Shown here: positions 6,590 through 13,453 of the stretch, piece after piece
Position numbering within the stretch: the first letter of the stretch is position 1
How the letters are laid out: each line of letters opens with the position of its first letter
NCBI GenBank assembly: GCA_027026295.1
Contig: JALVOR010000212.1
Span: 1 to 13,453, forward strand
Direction: 5' to 3'
From: Anaerolineales bacterium
GTDB lineage: Bacteria; Chloroflexota; Anaerolineae; Anaerolineales; DRMV01
Length of the DNA stretch: 13,453 nt
Notes under the pieces: model-generated
Told to the model about the DNA's origin: nothing
Seen by the model: the letters and a program-made list of their open reading frames with translations, nothing else
The model's database searches: none
Program-made: the position numbers and the translations under genes

Positions 6590-8218
6590 ATGGTATCGCA
6601 GAAATCCCCGCGAGTGGTTGTGGTTGATGATGAAGAAGGCGTTTTGAGGCTGTGCCGACGTGTGCTGGAACGCGCCGGTTTTGAAGTGCAAACCTTTCAC
6701 CGCCCTTATCTTGCTCTCGACTACTTTCAGGAACACGAGGTTGATGTGCTGGTCGTTGATACCCGCATGCCGGAAATGAACGGTTTTGTACTGATGAAGC
6801 AGGCGCGCTTGCATCAGCCTAACCTGGCGGTGGTGATGATGACCGGCTTTGCTTCGCTGGATATGGCGCTCGAGGCGTTGAATGCCGGCGCGGATGGTTT
6901 GCTGCTGAAGCCCTTTGAGAAGACCGAAGACTTGGTGGAGAAAGTGTGGCAAGGGTTGAGTAACCGCCGCAGCCAGGAAGAAAACGCCCGCATTGCCGCA
7001 TTGCGCCCGCTGTTTGAGGTGACGGAAGCGCTGTTGAGTGAAACTTACCTTGCGCCTTTGCAGCAGATGATTGTGGAAAAAGTGAGTGAATTTGTGCCGA
7101 GCATCGCGGTGGGGCTGTATCAATGGGATTTTGACGGAAATGAAGGCGCACTATTGGCGGCGATAGGCGAAGTTCCCGCCCCTGACGAGTTGTTCACTGA
7201 AGGGTGTAGCACTTTTGACCGCCCCTGGGTGGTGCATGTCAACAGCCCGGACCCGGAGATGGAAAATCGCCGGAAATTGCTCCGTCGCTATGGGTGGTAC
7301 AGTCTGCTGGTTGCACCGGTGGAGCGGGGGCAGCGCCGTTACGCCATTCTGGTGGCACGGGAACAATTGCCTCTGTTTCACCCCGAAGTGGATACAGCCG
7401 CGTTGGGCATTTTGGCGCGAATTTCAGCAGCAGCGTTGGAAAATGCCCGCCTGTATGAAGCACTGCGGGAATCGCTGGAGAAATTGAAACGCTCGCAACA
7501 GGCCCTGGCGCTGGCTGAAAAGATGGCCGCCATCGGGCGGCTGACTGCTTCTTTGGCCCATGAGGTCAACAACCCCATTCAGGCGGTGCGCAACAGCCTT
7601 TACCTGGCAGCGCACCCTGATGTGGACGAGGAGCGGCGTCAGAAATATTTGCAGAGCGCCCGTCAGGAAATCAAGCGCCTTTCGGTGTTGGTGCACCAAA
7701 TGCTGAATTTTTACCGCCCTGGCAACGTGGAGCGGCAATTTGTTCGCTTCAAACTGCTGATTAATCGGGTGGTCGACCTTTTGCAGCCGCAACTTACCGA
7801 CCAGCAAATCGAAGTCGAGGTGGATATTCCCGACGATTTGCCCCCCGTGGTGGGCGTAGAAGACCAGTTGCAGCAGGTCGTGTTGAATCTGGTGCTCAAT
7901 GCGATGGAAGCCATGCTGATGGGCGGCAGACTTTATTTGCTCGCCTGGGCTGAAGAGGACCATGTGATTTTGGCGGTAGAAGATACCGGCCCCGGCGTTC
8001 CTCAGCACTTGCGAGAGCGAATTTTCGAGCCGCTGATCAGTACCAAAGAAGAAGGCACCGGTTTGGGGCTGGCGGTGAGTTACAATATCCTTGTTGCCCA
8101 CACGGGTGAATTGCGATTGGCTGCACCGCGGCGCGGCAGTGGAGCGGCTTTCCAGATGGTGTTGCCCGTCGCCGAAAATGGTGAGGTCGTCGTAAAACAA
8201 GAGCCTGAGGAGGGATGA
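6590..8218 (+). CDS. Hybrid kinase: receiver-GAF-histidine kinase
   Basis: The 542-residue soluble protein begins with a receiver domain (about 6-120). It has the acidic pair DDE, phospho-acceptor D57 (VVDTRMPEMNG), MMTG, and the conserved Lys in LLKPF. A divergent GAF domain follows (about 135-290). A coiled-coil stretch leads to HisKA with H324 (LAHEVNNPI). The ATPase has LNLVLNAMEAM, DTGPGV, FEPLIST and GTGLGLAVS. The layout, receiver first and kinase last, lets another kinase control this one; the four-GAF kinase 20 bp upstream is the obvious candidate. Its own output would go to the response regulator whose start overlaps or abuts this stop. The ATG at 6590 is chosen over the GTG at 6578 because GAGGTGA is positioned to serve the ATG. 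No motif residue appears lost, so I expect kinase activity. The stimulus is unknown. Confidence 0.92.
   Translation: MVSQKSPRVVVVDDEEGVLRLCRRVLERAGFEVQTFHRPYLALDYFQEHEVDVLVVDTRMPEMNGFVLMKQARLHQPNLAVVMMTGFASLDMALEALNAGADGLLLKPFEKTEDLVEKVWQGLSNRRSQEENARIAALRPLFEVTEALLSETYLAPLQQMIVEKVSEFVPSIAVGLYQWDFDGNEGALLAAIGEVPAPDELFTEGCSTFDRPWVVHVNSPDPEMENRRKLLRRYGWYSLLVAPVERGQRRYAILVAREQLPLFHPEVDTAALGILARISAAALENARLYEALRESLEKLKRSQQALALAEKMAAIGRLTASLAHEVNNPIQAVRNSLYLAAHPDVDEERRQKYLQSARQEIKRLSVLVHQMLNFYRPGNVERQFVRFKLLINRVVDLLQPQLTDQQIEVEVDIPDDLPPVVGVEDQLQQVVLNLVLNAMEAMLMGGRLYLLAWAEEDHVILAVEDTGPGVPQHLRERIFEPLISTKEEGTGLGLAVSYNILVAHTGELRLAAPRRGSGAAFQMVLPVAENGEVVVKQEPEEG
8207..8214 (+). promoter_or_regulatory. 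Ribosome-binding site before a triple ATG
   Basis: GAGGAGGG lies inside the end of the hybrid kinase gene and precedes ATGATGATG (8215, 8218, 8221, all in one frame). The AGGAGG core is 1, 4 and 7 nt from these three codons, so 8221 has the usual spacing. The upstream stop TGA (8216-8218) overlaps the first ATG, so translational coupling is likely. Confidence 0.6.
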
Positions 8219-8220
8219 TG

Positions 8221-9033
8221 ATGGTTGTGGGTAAAGTGTTGGTTGTGGACGATGAACTTGTTCCCCGCATGTCGCTGACCGATATTCTGCAGTTGGAAGG
8301 TTACGAAGTTGACGCTGTGCCCAATGGCGCGCTGGCATTGCAACGTTTGGAAGAGAGGGACTATGACGTTCTGTTGCTGGATTTAATTATGCCAGGTATC
8401 AGTGGGCTGGAAGTGCTGGCCGAGATAGACAAAACCTCGAAAGACGTCGAAATCATCCTTTTGACGGCGCACAGTTCGGTGGAATCGGCGATCGCGGCGC
8501 TGCGGCATGGTGCGGTAGATTATTTGATGAAACCAGCCAAGCCGGAGGAAATCGTTCAGGCAGTTGGAAAAGCCGTCCAGCGGCGGCAGCGGCGGCTGCG
8601 CCATCAGCAGGTGCTGCAGCAACTGGAACGCTCGGTGCAGCAACTGAAGGAAGAGGGGCTCGTTGACGCGACGAACACAACGGATGCGGAAGAATCCTTG
8701 TCCTCCCGGGAGCGCGTATATTTGCCAGGTGGCGTGTTGTTTGATGTGGAACGGCGGCGACTGTATTATGAAGACCAGAACGTAGTGCTTTCTCCTGCGG
8801 AGGCGCGTCTGTTGCAGACCCTGGTGCAGCATAAAGGGGAAGTGTTGAGCCACCGGGATTTGGTGCGTTGGGTGCAAGGCTATGAAGTAGCCGAATGGGA
8901 AGCGCCGGGCATGCTGCGCCCCTTGATGAGCCGCCTGCGCGCTAAACTGGACCCATTGCCGGGAGGGCGCGAGTGGATAGCCAATGTGCGCGGTGTAGGA
9001 TACGTCTTTGAGGAGGAAGAGGGCGAAACGTAA
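8221..9033 (+). CDS. OmpR-type response regulator
   Basis: The 270-residue protein is the likely output of the operon. An N-terminal receiver (about 3-115) shows DDE, phospho-acceptor D54 (LLLDLIMPG), LLTAHSS and the Lys of LMKPA. A long charged and Gln-rich helical linker (about 118-150, QRRQRRLRHQQ and onward) may form a coiled coil. The C-terminal winged helix (about 165-268) matches the OmpR/PhoB class: LSPAEARLLQTL, then the recognition region ending in LMSRLRAKL, then NVRGVGYVFE. The linker is longer than in typical OmpR proteins. The receiver, with SSVESAIAALRHGAVDYLMKP, looks more like those of NtrC-type regulators, so the protein may be a domain recombination. Its targets are unknown; the divergent promoter region at 3287-3437 is a reasonable autoregulatory candidate. 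Start 8221 is chosen by ribosome-site spacing; 8215 and 8218 would add one or two Met residues. Confidence 0.92.
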   Translation: MVVGKVLVVDDELVPRMSLTDILQLEGYEVDAVPNGALALQRLEERDYDVLLLDLIMPGISGLEVLAEIDKTSKDVEIILLTAHSSVESAIAALRHGAVDYLMKPAKPEEIVQAVGKAVQRRQRRLRHQQVLQQLERSVQQLKEEGLVDATNTTDAEESLSSRERVYLPGGVLFDVERRRLYYEDQNVVLSPAEARLLQTLVQHKGEVLSHRDLVRWVQGYEVAEWEAPGMLRPLMSRLRAKLDPLPGGREWIANVRGVGYVFEEEEGET

Positions 9034-9111
9034 ATCCGGCGTCGCCGCTCACCGCAGGAGAACAGGGGAAAGATGAGGCCTGCGCTCATAAGAAAAGGCG
9101 GATCTTCGAAA

Positions 9112-9125
9112 TTGCACAGGTGCAA
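9112..9125 (-). terminator. Weak candidate terminator between convergent genes
   Basis: TTGCAC-AG-GTGCAA is a perfect 6-bp inverted repeat just past the stop of the minus-strand transporter gene. On that strand TTTCG and then CCTTTTCTTAT follow, a poor T-tract. No better hairpin was seen in the 99-bp convergent gap 9034-9132, so termination of the plus-strand kinase operon is not explained. Confidence 0.3.
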
Positions 9126-9132
9126 AGCGGGC

Positions 9133-10068
9133 TTAGTGGCCGGGAAGCCCTCGCGGCCTTAGCCAACTGAGCCATCCTCCCTGGGTGGGCAAGGGGCGGG
9201 AAGGTGGTGGGGCTTTGTCTATGCCTGAAAGCAGCAGGATGATAGCCAGCAACAATGCGCCGCCCCACTGCAAAAGGGAAAGGCTTTCGTGTAGCCATAC
9301 ATTGGAAAGCCCCAGGGTGACCAGCAATTCGCTTAGGCCGAGCAAAGCGGTTTGCATACCGCCAATGTGCTTGACCCCCAAAAAGAGCGTGATGCGGGAA
9401 AAGAACGTGACCAGCGTCAGCCCCAGCACAGGCCAGGCTGTGTTCATGGTGGTAGGCAGCCGGACGGGGCCGATGAGCAGGAACGCGGGCACCACCACCG
9501 CGCTCATTGCCGTCAGGGTGTAAAGGGTGACAGTGGGGGCAGGAACATCGAAAAGCACGCGCTGGTTGACGGGCAGGTGCAGGGCATAGAGGGCCGCTGA
9601 AAGCAGCATCATGCCCATACCGAGTGGGTCGAGATGGTGCGTGCCCCCCATGGTGAGCAGTGCTACCGCGGGAATTGCTAACACCAGCCGCAGCAAAGTG
9701 AGTTTGCTGGGTGGCTGTTTGTCCATCCACAACCAGAGTGCGACGAAGAGGGGATAAAACGAATAGAGCAGTTGCCCAATGCCGGCGTCAATTCTGCCGA
9801 GGGCGCTGTAATAGAACAGCGAACCGATGCCGTTGATGGCCCCTGCCAGCAGACAACCGACCAGACCGAGGGGGTAAATGTGAAGGAAGGGGCGTTTGAA
9901 AGCGGCAATCAGCACGAACAGCAGCAAGGCTGCTAATATGGTGCGCAATGCTACCACTGCCAGCGGAGGCAGGCCGTTGAGGATGGCTTGTTTCCCGAAA
10001 ATGGGTGCCATGCCCAGAAAAAGAGCCGAGAGTACCGCTGAGCGGACGCCTTTCCAGTGCCGTTGCAT
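9133..10068 (-). CDS. EamA/DMT-superfamily transporter
   Basis: The protein (311 residues) is an integral membrane protein with about ten hydrophobic helices in two homologous halves, the EamA (drug/metabolite transporter, 10-TMS) pattern. The first half starts with AVLSALFLGMAPIFGKQAI. The second starts near GMGMMLLSAALYALHLPVNQ. Typical half-ending segments are GIGSLFYYSAL and the GLSELLVTLGLSNVWLHE type loop before the last helices. The family exports or imports small metabolites, including amino acids in RhtA/YdcZ-like members; the substrate cannot be read from sequence. It is the last gene of the minus-strand set, downstream of the PLP enzyme but separated from it by a repeat element, so cotranscription is uncertain. 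I start at ATG 10068 because AAAGG lies 5 nt upstream. An in-frame ATG at 10089 (seven extra residues) has no clear ribosome site but cannot be excluded. The extreme C-terminus is Pro/Gly/Trp-rich and probably unstructured. Confidence 0.88.
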   Translation of the reverse strand: MQRHWKGVRSAVLSALFLGMAPIFGKQAILNGLPPLAVVALRTILAALLLFVLIAAFKRPFLHIYPLGLVGCLLAGAINGIGSLFYYSALGRIDAGIGQLLYSFYPLFVALWLWMDKQPPSKLTLLRLVLAIPAVALLTMGGTHHLDPLGMGMMLLSAALYALHLPVNQRVLFDVPAPTVTLYTLTAMSAVVVPAFLLIGPVRLPTTMNTAWPVLGLTLVTFFSRITLFLGVKHIGGMQTALLGLSELLVTLGLSNVWLHESLSLLQWGGALLLAIILLLSGIDKAPPPSRPLPTQGGWLSWLRPRGLPGH

Positions 10069-10098
10069 AATGACCTTTGTCTGTGACATTCCCGGCTA

Positions 10099-10252
10099 AG
10101 AGCCTATCCGAAAATTCTTTGCAGATGTGTCACTGCGAGAGCAGTCTCCTGACCGATAAAAGGGGGATTGCTTCGCCCCGGAGCCTGCGCCGAGCGCAGC
10201 GAGGGGGGGGGCTTGCAATGATACCACCGCGATATTTTTCGGATAGAGCCTA
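10099..10252. mobile_element. MITE-like element with terminal inverted repeats
   Basis: CTATCCGAAAA (10104-10114) is inverted exactly as TTTTCGGATAG (10236-10246). The 8-bp word AGAGCCTA occurs in direct orientation at both outer edges (10099-10106 and 10245-10252), as a target duplication would. With that reading the element is 10107-10244 (138 bp) with 8-9 bp inverted ends. It has no coding capacity and fills most of the gap 10090-10262. Inside is a second, degenerate palindrome and a run of nine G (10203-10211). It could be the footprint of an insertion sequence mobilised in trans, or a REP-type palindrome. It may also stop or attenuate transcription from the PLP-enzyme gene into the transporter gene. 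Confidence 0.5.
10128..10222. repeat. Inner REP-like degenerate palindrome
   Basis: TGTCACTGCGAG (10128-10139) pairs with CTTGCAATGATA (10211-10222 approximately) with one mismatch and two G-U pairs. The sequence between holds AGCAGTCTCC and GGGATTGCTTCGCCCC. It resembles a GTCATTGCGAG...GCAATC...CTTCG...GCAATGAC dyad that I recall from intergenic regions of several bacterial groups. The copy here is decayed. Identity with a named repeat family needs a database comparison. Confidence 0.4.
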
Positions 10253-10262
10253 AGCGAATGTG

Positions 10263-11939
10263 TTACCCCAACAGCGCCCGAATTTCATCCAGCAATTCGT
10301 CGGTGAGGAACTCGCCCTTGGGCATGAGTTTTTCGATTTGCCCGCTGAGACGCCGCCTTTCTTGAGGCGTAAGCGTTTTTGCCGTGACGGCAATGATGGG
10401 AATGTGCGCCGTTGTCGGGTCGGAACGCAGTGTTTCGATGACTTGAAAGCCATCGGTTTCCGGCATCATCAGGTCGAGCAAGATGAGGTCGGGTCGCTCT
10501 TTCCGCGCCAGTTCGATGGCCTCGGCACCGTTGGCGGCTTCCGAAATGGTGAACTCACCTAACGATTGCAGCACGCGGCGCAACAGAATGCGAGCGGGTT
10601 CGTGGTCGTCGACAATGGCAATATGGGGCACTTCGTGAGAGGCGAGGTTTTCCAGCGCGGTGCTCAGGCCATCGGTGGGGGCTTCTCTGTCTTTTTGAGT
10701 AAGGTGTTTTGGGAAATCAATGTTGCGCACCCAGCGGTTGCCGAGGATGTGCGACTCGATGGGCATGGTGTGCCCGGTGCCGTTGATGACGATGAGATCA
10801 TCGGGCTTGAGCACGCCCGCGCGCGCCAGATTGATGACGCCCGCAATGGCAACGGCGGTGGCCGGTTCCACCGAAAGACCTTCCATTTTTGCCAGAATGT
10901 GCATCGCCCGGAAGGCTTCTTCGTCGCTTACGCTGGTGATGGTGCCACCGTGGGCTTTCATGCTGTCGAAGAGCATGGAATACACCCGCCCGGGGTCGCC
11001 TGTGGCGAGGGTGGCGATGTGGGTGCGGGGCAATTGCACAGGCGTGGCCACCCGCTGCCCTTGCTGCCAGGCTCGCGCCATGGGCGCGCAACCTTCGCTC
11101 TGCACCAGCAACATTTTGGGCGGGCGAGCAACGAAGCCCATTTCTTGCAGTTCGCTGTAGGCTTTGTAAACCCCCAAAGGCCCCAGCGCGCCGCTGACCG
11201 ATTGCACAAACCAGTCAGGCGTTCGCCACGGGAAGCCGGTGCCCGGCGCACCTATACGCTCGGTCAACTGCTCGCTGATTTCGTAGGCCAGGGTTTTCAT
11301 GGATTCTACGGTGGGGAGGGAACGGGCGCCCTTGTCCAGATACAGCCCGCGTTGCCGAGCGAACTCGGCGGCAACGTGCTTGGTCTGGTCGTAGGTGCCG
11401 GTAACCTTGATGACCTGCGCACCGTAGATGGCAACTTCGCGCGTTTTTTCTGCGGGCACTGAACTGGCGAGGAAGGCCCACAATTTGATGCCGGCGCGGG
11501 CGGTATAGGCTGCGTAGGCAATGGCGACGTTGCCGGTAGAGGCCACTACCATCTCGGTGAGGCCGGCTTCTTTGAGCACGGCAATGGTTACGGCAGCCTG
11601 GCGGTCTTTGAAAGATGAAGTGGGGTTTTGCCGCTCGTCTTTGAAATAAATGTGCGGCATTTTGAGCATCATGCCCAGACGCTCGAGATGCAGCAACGGC
11701 GTGCCGCCTTCGCCCATGGAGATATCGGGGTGCGCCGACGCCACAGGGAGCAGTTCGTGATAGCGCCACAGGTTGAAAGCGCGCCTCGGCAAAACCGCCG
11801 GCAGGGTGGTGGCCAGTTCTTCGTAGTTGTAAAGTGCCGTCAGCCACTCGCTGTTGCACTGTTCGCATTGCGTGTGAAGCGGGTCGAAGGACTGTGTGTG
11901 GCCACAATCCAGGCATTGCACGGTGATCGGTTTTGTCAT
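10263..11939 (-). CDS. Threonine-synthase-like PLP enzyme fused to a receiver domain
   Basis: The 558-residue protein joins two complete modules. Residues 1-30 form a zinc ribbon (C9, C12, C25, C28), as in many threonine synthases. Residues about 70-425 are a fold-type II PLP enzyme: GEGGTPLL, NPTSSFKDR with Schiff-base Lys K111, phosphate loop ASTGN, and NGTGH near the end. Residues about 440-558 are a receiver domain with D444/D445, phospho-acceptor D489 (LLLDLMMPE), T519 and K541. The 30- and 52-residue spacings from D489 equal those of CheY, so the receiver looks functional. Family threonine synthases convert O-phosphohomoserine to threonine and are not normally joined to receivers. Several core motifs deviate (NPTS for NPTG, GNVAIA for GNTSAS), so the substrate may differ. 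The gene is 47 bp downstream of a hybrid kinase on the same strand, probably cotranscribed. The ribosome site is weak (GGA). The reading frame is continuous through a linker at 425-440. Confidence 0.92.
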   Translation of the reverse strand: MTKPITVQCLDCGHTQSFDPLHTQCEQCNSEWLTALYNYEELATTLPAVLPRRAFNLWRYHELLPVASAHPDISMGEGGTPLLHLERLGMMLKMPHIYFKDERQNPTSSFKDRQAAVTIAVLKEAGLTEMVVASTGNVAIAYAAYTARAGIKLWAFLASSVPAEKTREVAIYGAQVIKVTGTYDQTKHVAAEFARQRGLYLDKGARSLPTVESMKTLAYEISEQLTERIGAPGTGFPWRTPDWFVQSVSGALGPLGVYKAYSELQEMGFVARPPKMLLVQSEGCAPMARAWQQGQRVATPVQLPRTHIATLATGDPGRVYSMLFDSMKAHGGTITSVSDEEAFRAMHILAKMEGLSVEPATAVAIAGVINLARAGVLKPDDLIVINGTGHTMPIESHILGNRWVRNIDFPKHLTQKDREAPTDGLSTALENLASHEVPHIAIVDDHEPARILLRRVLQSLGEFTISEAANGAEAIELARKERPDLILLDLMMPETDGFQVIETLRSDPTTAHIPIIAVTAKTLTPQERRRLSGQIEKLMPKGEFLTDELLDEIRALLG

Positions 11940-11986
11940 GGTGTGTCCGGAAACCAGCGCCTGGTTTTTCTGTTGTGTTGATGCAG

Positions 11987-13453
11987 TTATTCAGCCTGTG
12001 GGTTTTCGTCGTTTTTGGTTTCTGCAGGCTTTGTCATGCGCTGGAGTAGTTTTTGAAGTTGTTGCAGCAGGGCTTCGGTGCCCAGCGCGCCTTTGTGTAG
12101 CAGCCCCTGAGAGGCGGCCCGCAGGCGGGCGCGCTCGGCGGGCGAGAGGTCGGCTGCGGTGAAAATGATGACGGGTATGTCTTGCCATTCGGGGGTGCTG
12201 CGGATTTCTTCCAGCACGGTGAACCCGTCCAGTTCGGGGAGGAGCAGGTCGAGGATGATGGCGTCGGGGCGCTGTTCGCGGATGCGTTGGAGGGCTTCTT
12301 CGCCGTTGACTGCCGTGCGGGTGGCGAATGCACCAATTTCGTCCAGCAGCCGGGCAATGAGGTAGCGGTCGGAGTCGTCGTCTTCTACGATGAGGATGTC
12401 TTCGACTTCTCCATCGGGGTCGACGTGTTGCAGCGCCCGCAGCAGGTCTTCTTCACGAATGGGTTTGGTGATGTACTCGGCGGCGCCCAGGCTGAAGCCC
12501 TTTTCTTTTTCTTCGAGGATGCTGGAGATGATAATGGGAATTTCGCGAGTTTCCGGATGCTGTTTCAGATCTTGCAGCACCTGCCAGCCATCGCGTCCGG
12601 GCATCATGATATCCAGGAGGATGGCGACGGGTTTGATCTCGCGGGCTCGCGCGACGGCCCTGTTGGGGTTGGTGAGCGGCACGACGCGGTATCCCATGGG
12701 GGTCAGGTAGCGCTGATAGAGGTGAATCACATCGGTGTCGTCGTCCACTGCGAGGATGATGCGTTCGTTTTCGTCAGCCGCGTGTTGTGATGGCTGGATG
12801 ATGGGGAGCGTGAAGTAGAAAGTGGAGCCTTTGCCCAATTCGGATTCTACCCAGATGCGCCCGCCGTGCATTTCGATCAGGTTGCGGGAGATGGAAAGCC
12901 CCAGCCCCGTGCCGCCGGTCTTGCGGGTGGGGGAGGCGTCGACCTGCGAGAAGGGTTTGAAGAGTTTTTCCTGGTCTTCGGGGGCAATGCCGGGGCCGGT
13001 ATCTTCCACACCAATGAGGATTTCCGGCAGGCCGTGGGGGCCTTTTTCCCTGCGGGCGAAGATTTTGATGTGCCCTTCTCCGGTGAATTTGGCGGCGTTG
13101 GAAACCAGGTTGAGCAACACCTGCCGCACACGAATGGGGTCGGCGTGGATGATGGGCAGATCGGGATCGACTTCCGTGATGAGTTCGACGGCTTTGCCTT
13201 TGACCAGCCCGCTGGCGGTGGAAAGCACGCTGTTGATGAGGTCGGTGAGGTGCACTTCCTCGAAGGCGAGTTCCATCTTGCCTGCCTCGATTTTGGAGAG
13301 GTCGAGGATGTCGTTAATCAGGCCGAGGAGGTGCTGACCAGCGTTGTAAATGGCGGTGAGGTCTTGCTGTTGCAGGTCGGTGATGGGGCCGTCGATGCCT
13401 TTGAGGATGACCCGTGAGAAACCGATGATGGAATTGAGCGGCGTGCGGAGTTC
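11987..13453 (-). CDS. Hybrid histidine kinase with two C-terminal receivers (5' truncated)
   Basis: The gene runs off the right edge of the window; 488 residues are present. Reading begins at [12 protein letters not shown], so the phospho-acceptor His of HELRTPL lies one codon outside. The rest of HisKA (to about residue 60 of the fragment, ending [14 protein letters not shown]) is followed by the ATPase domain with [24 protein letters not shown] and [10 protein letters not shown]. Receiver 1 has phospho-acceptor D281 ([11 protein letters not shown]) and Lys in ITKPI. Receiver 2 has D402 ([11 protein letters not shown]) and Lys in LLHKGA. The C-terminal tail is polar. An ATG at 13276 is internal to HisKA and is not the start. 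The sensory part is upstream and unseen. This kinase probably phosphorylates its own receivers, and possibly the receiver fused to the PLP enzyme encoded 47 bp downstream. Confidence 0.93.
   Translation of the reverse strand, partial: ELRTPLNSIIGFSRVILKGIDGPITDLQQQDLTAIYNAGQHLLGLINDILDLSKIEAGKMELAFEEVHLTDLINSVLSTASGLVKGKAVELITEVDPDLPIIHADPIRVRQVLLNLVSNAAKFTGEGHIKIFARREKGPHGLPEILIGVEDTGPGIAPEDQEKLFKPFSQVDASPTRKTGGTGLGLSISRNLIEMHGGRIWVESELGKGSTFYFTLPIIQPSQHAADENERIILAVDDDTDVIHLYQRYLTPMGYRVVPLTNPNRAVARAREIKPVAILLDIMMPGRDGWQVLQDLKQHPETREIPIIISSILEEKEKGFSLGAAEYITKPIREEDLLRALQHVDPDGEVEDILIVEDDDSDRYLIARLLDEIGAFATRTAVNGEEALQRIREQRPDAIILDLLLPELDGFTVLEEIRSTPEWQDIPVIIFTAADLSPAERARLRAASQGLLHKGALGTEALLQQLQKLLQRMTKPAETKNDENPQAE

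Noticed and set aside
9133..9185. tRNA-like D-arm on the minus strand (TGGCTCAGTTGGCTAAGG)
   Set aside because: No matching acceptor stem, anticodon arm or TTCGA T-arm at the right distances. The bases are the in-frame C-terminal codons of the EamA transporter gene.
10566..11462. Long open frame on the plus strand opposite the PLP enzyme
   Set aside because: Gly/His/Arg-rich translation without family motifs; antisense shadow of the PLP-enzyme gene.
13274..13276. ATG at 13276 as the start of the right-edge kinase
   Set aside because: The same frame continues to the window edge and encodes the HisKA helix ([12 protein letters not shown] onward), so the gene starts outside the window.
1..13453. 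CRISPR array, rRNA, transposase gene or restriction-modification genes
   Set aside because: No regularly spaced direct repeats, no conserved RNA motifs and no transposase or methyltransferase motifs were seen on either strand.

Overview
The window is a 13.45 kb stretch of a bacterial chromosome with no rRNA, tRNA or CRISPR array. It looks like a Chloroflexota (Anaerolineae-like) genome. The grounds are cytoplasmic histidine kinases built from stacked GAF domains, kinases carrying N- or C-terminal receiver domains, and a zinc-ribbon threonine-synthase-like protein. This taxonomic guess is inference only.

Left part (1-3286, all minus strand). A small HhH-GPD-like protein lies in visibly more A/T-rich DNA (155-796). 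A phosphotransferase of the APH/ACAD10-11 kinase type follows (910-1962). Next is an acyl-CoA dehydrogenase with an ACAD10/11-like C-terminal motif (2063-3286). The last two are transcribed in the order dehydrogenase then kinase. They look like a split version of the two-domain ACAD11 protein, or of the LvaA/LvaC pair that isomerises 4-hydroxyacyl-CoA.

Middle part (3438-9033, plus strand). A compact three-gene signalling operon diverges from the dehydrogenase across a 151-bp control region. It encodes a soluble kinase with four GAF domains, a REC-GAF-kinase hybrid, and a response regulator with an OmpR-type winged helix. Gene gaps are 20 bp and about 2 bp. The two kinases and one DNA-binding regulator probably form one phosphorelay.

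Right part (9133-13453, minus strand). The order of transcription is a hybrid kinase with two C-terminal receivers (its 5' end is cut by the window edge), then a fold-type II PLP enzyme related to threonine synthase and fused in frame to a complete receiver domain, then a ~150-bp MITE-like inverted-repeat element, then an EamA/DMT-family transporter. The PLP-enzyme/receiver fusion is the most unusual item in the window. It lies 47 bp downstream of a kinase whose last receiver resembles the fused one along its whole length without gaps, which suggests direct phospho-control of a metabolic enzyme or a receiver acquired from the neighbouring gene.

No gene-free stretch exceeds 300 bp. The main gaps are 1-154, 797-909, 1963-2062, 3287-3437, 9034-9132 and 10090-10262, and what each holds is given below.
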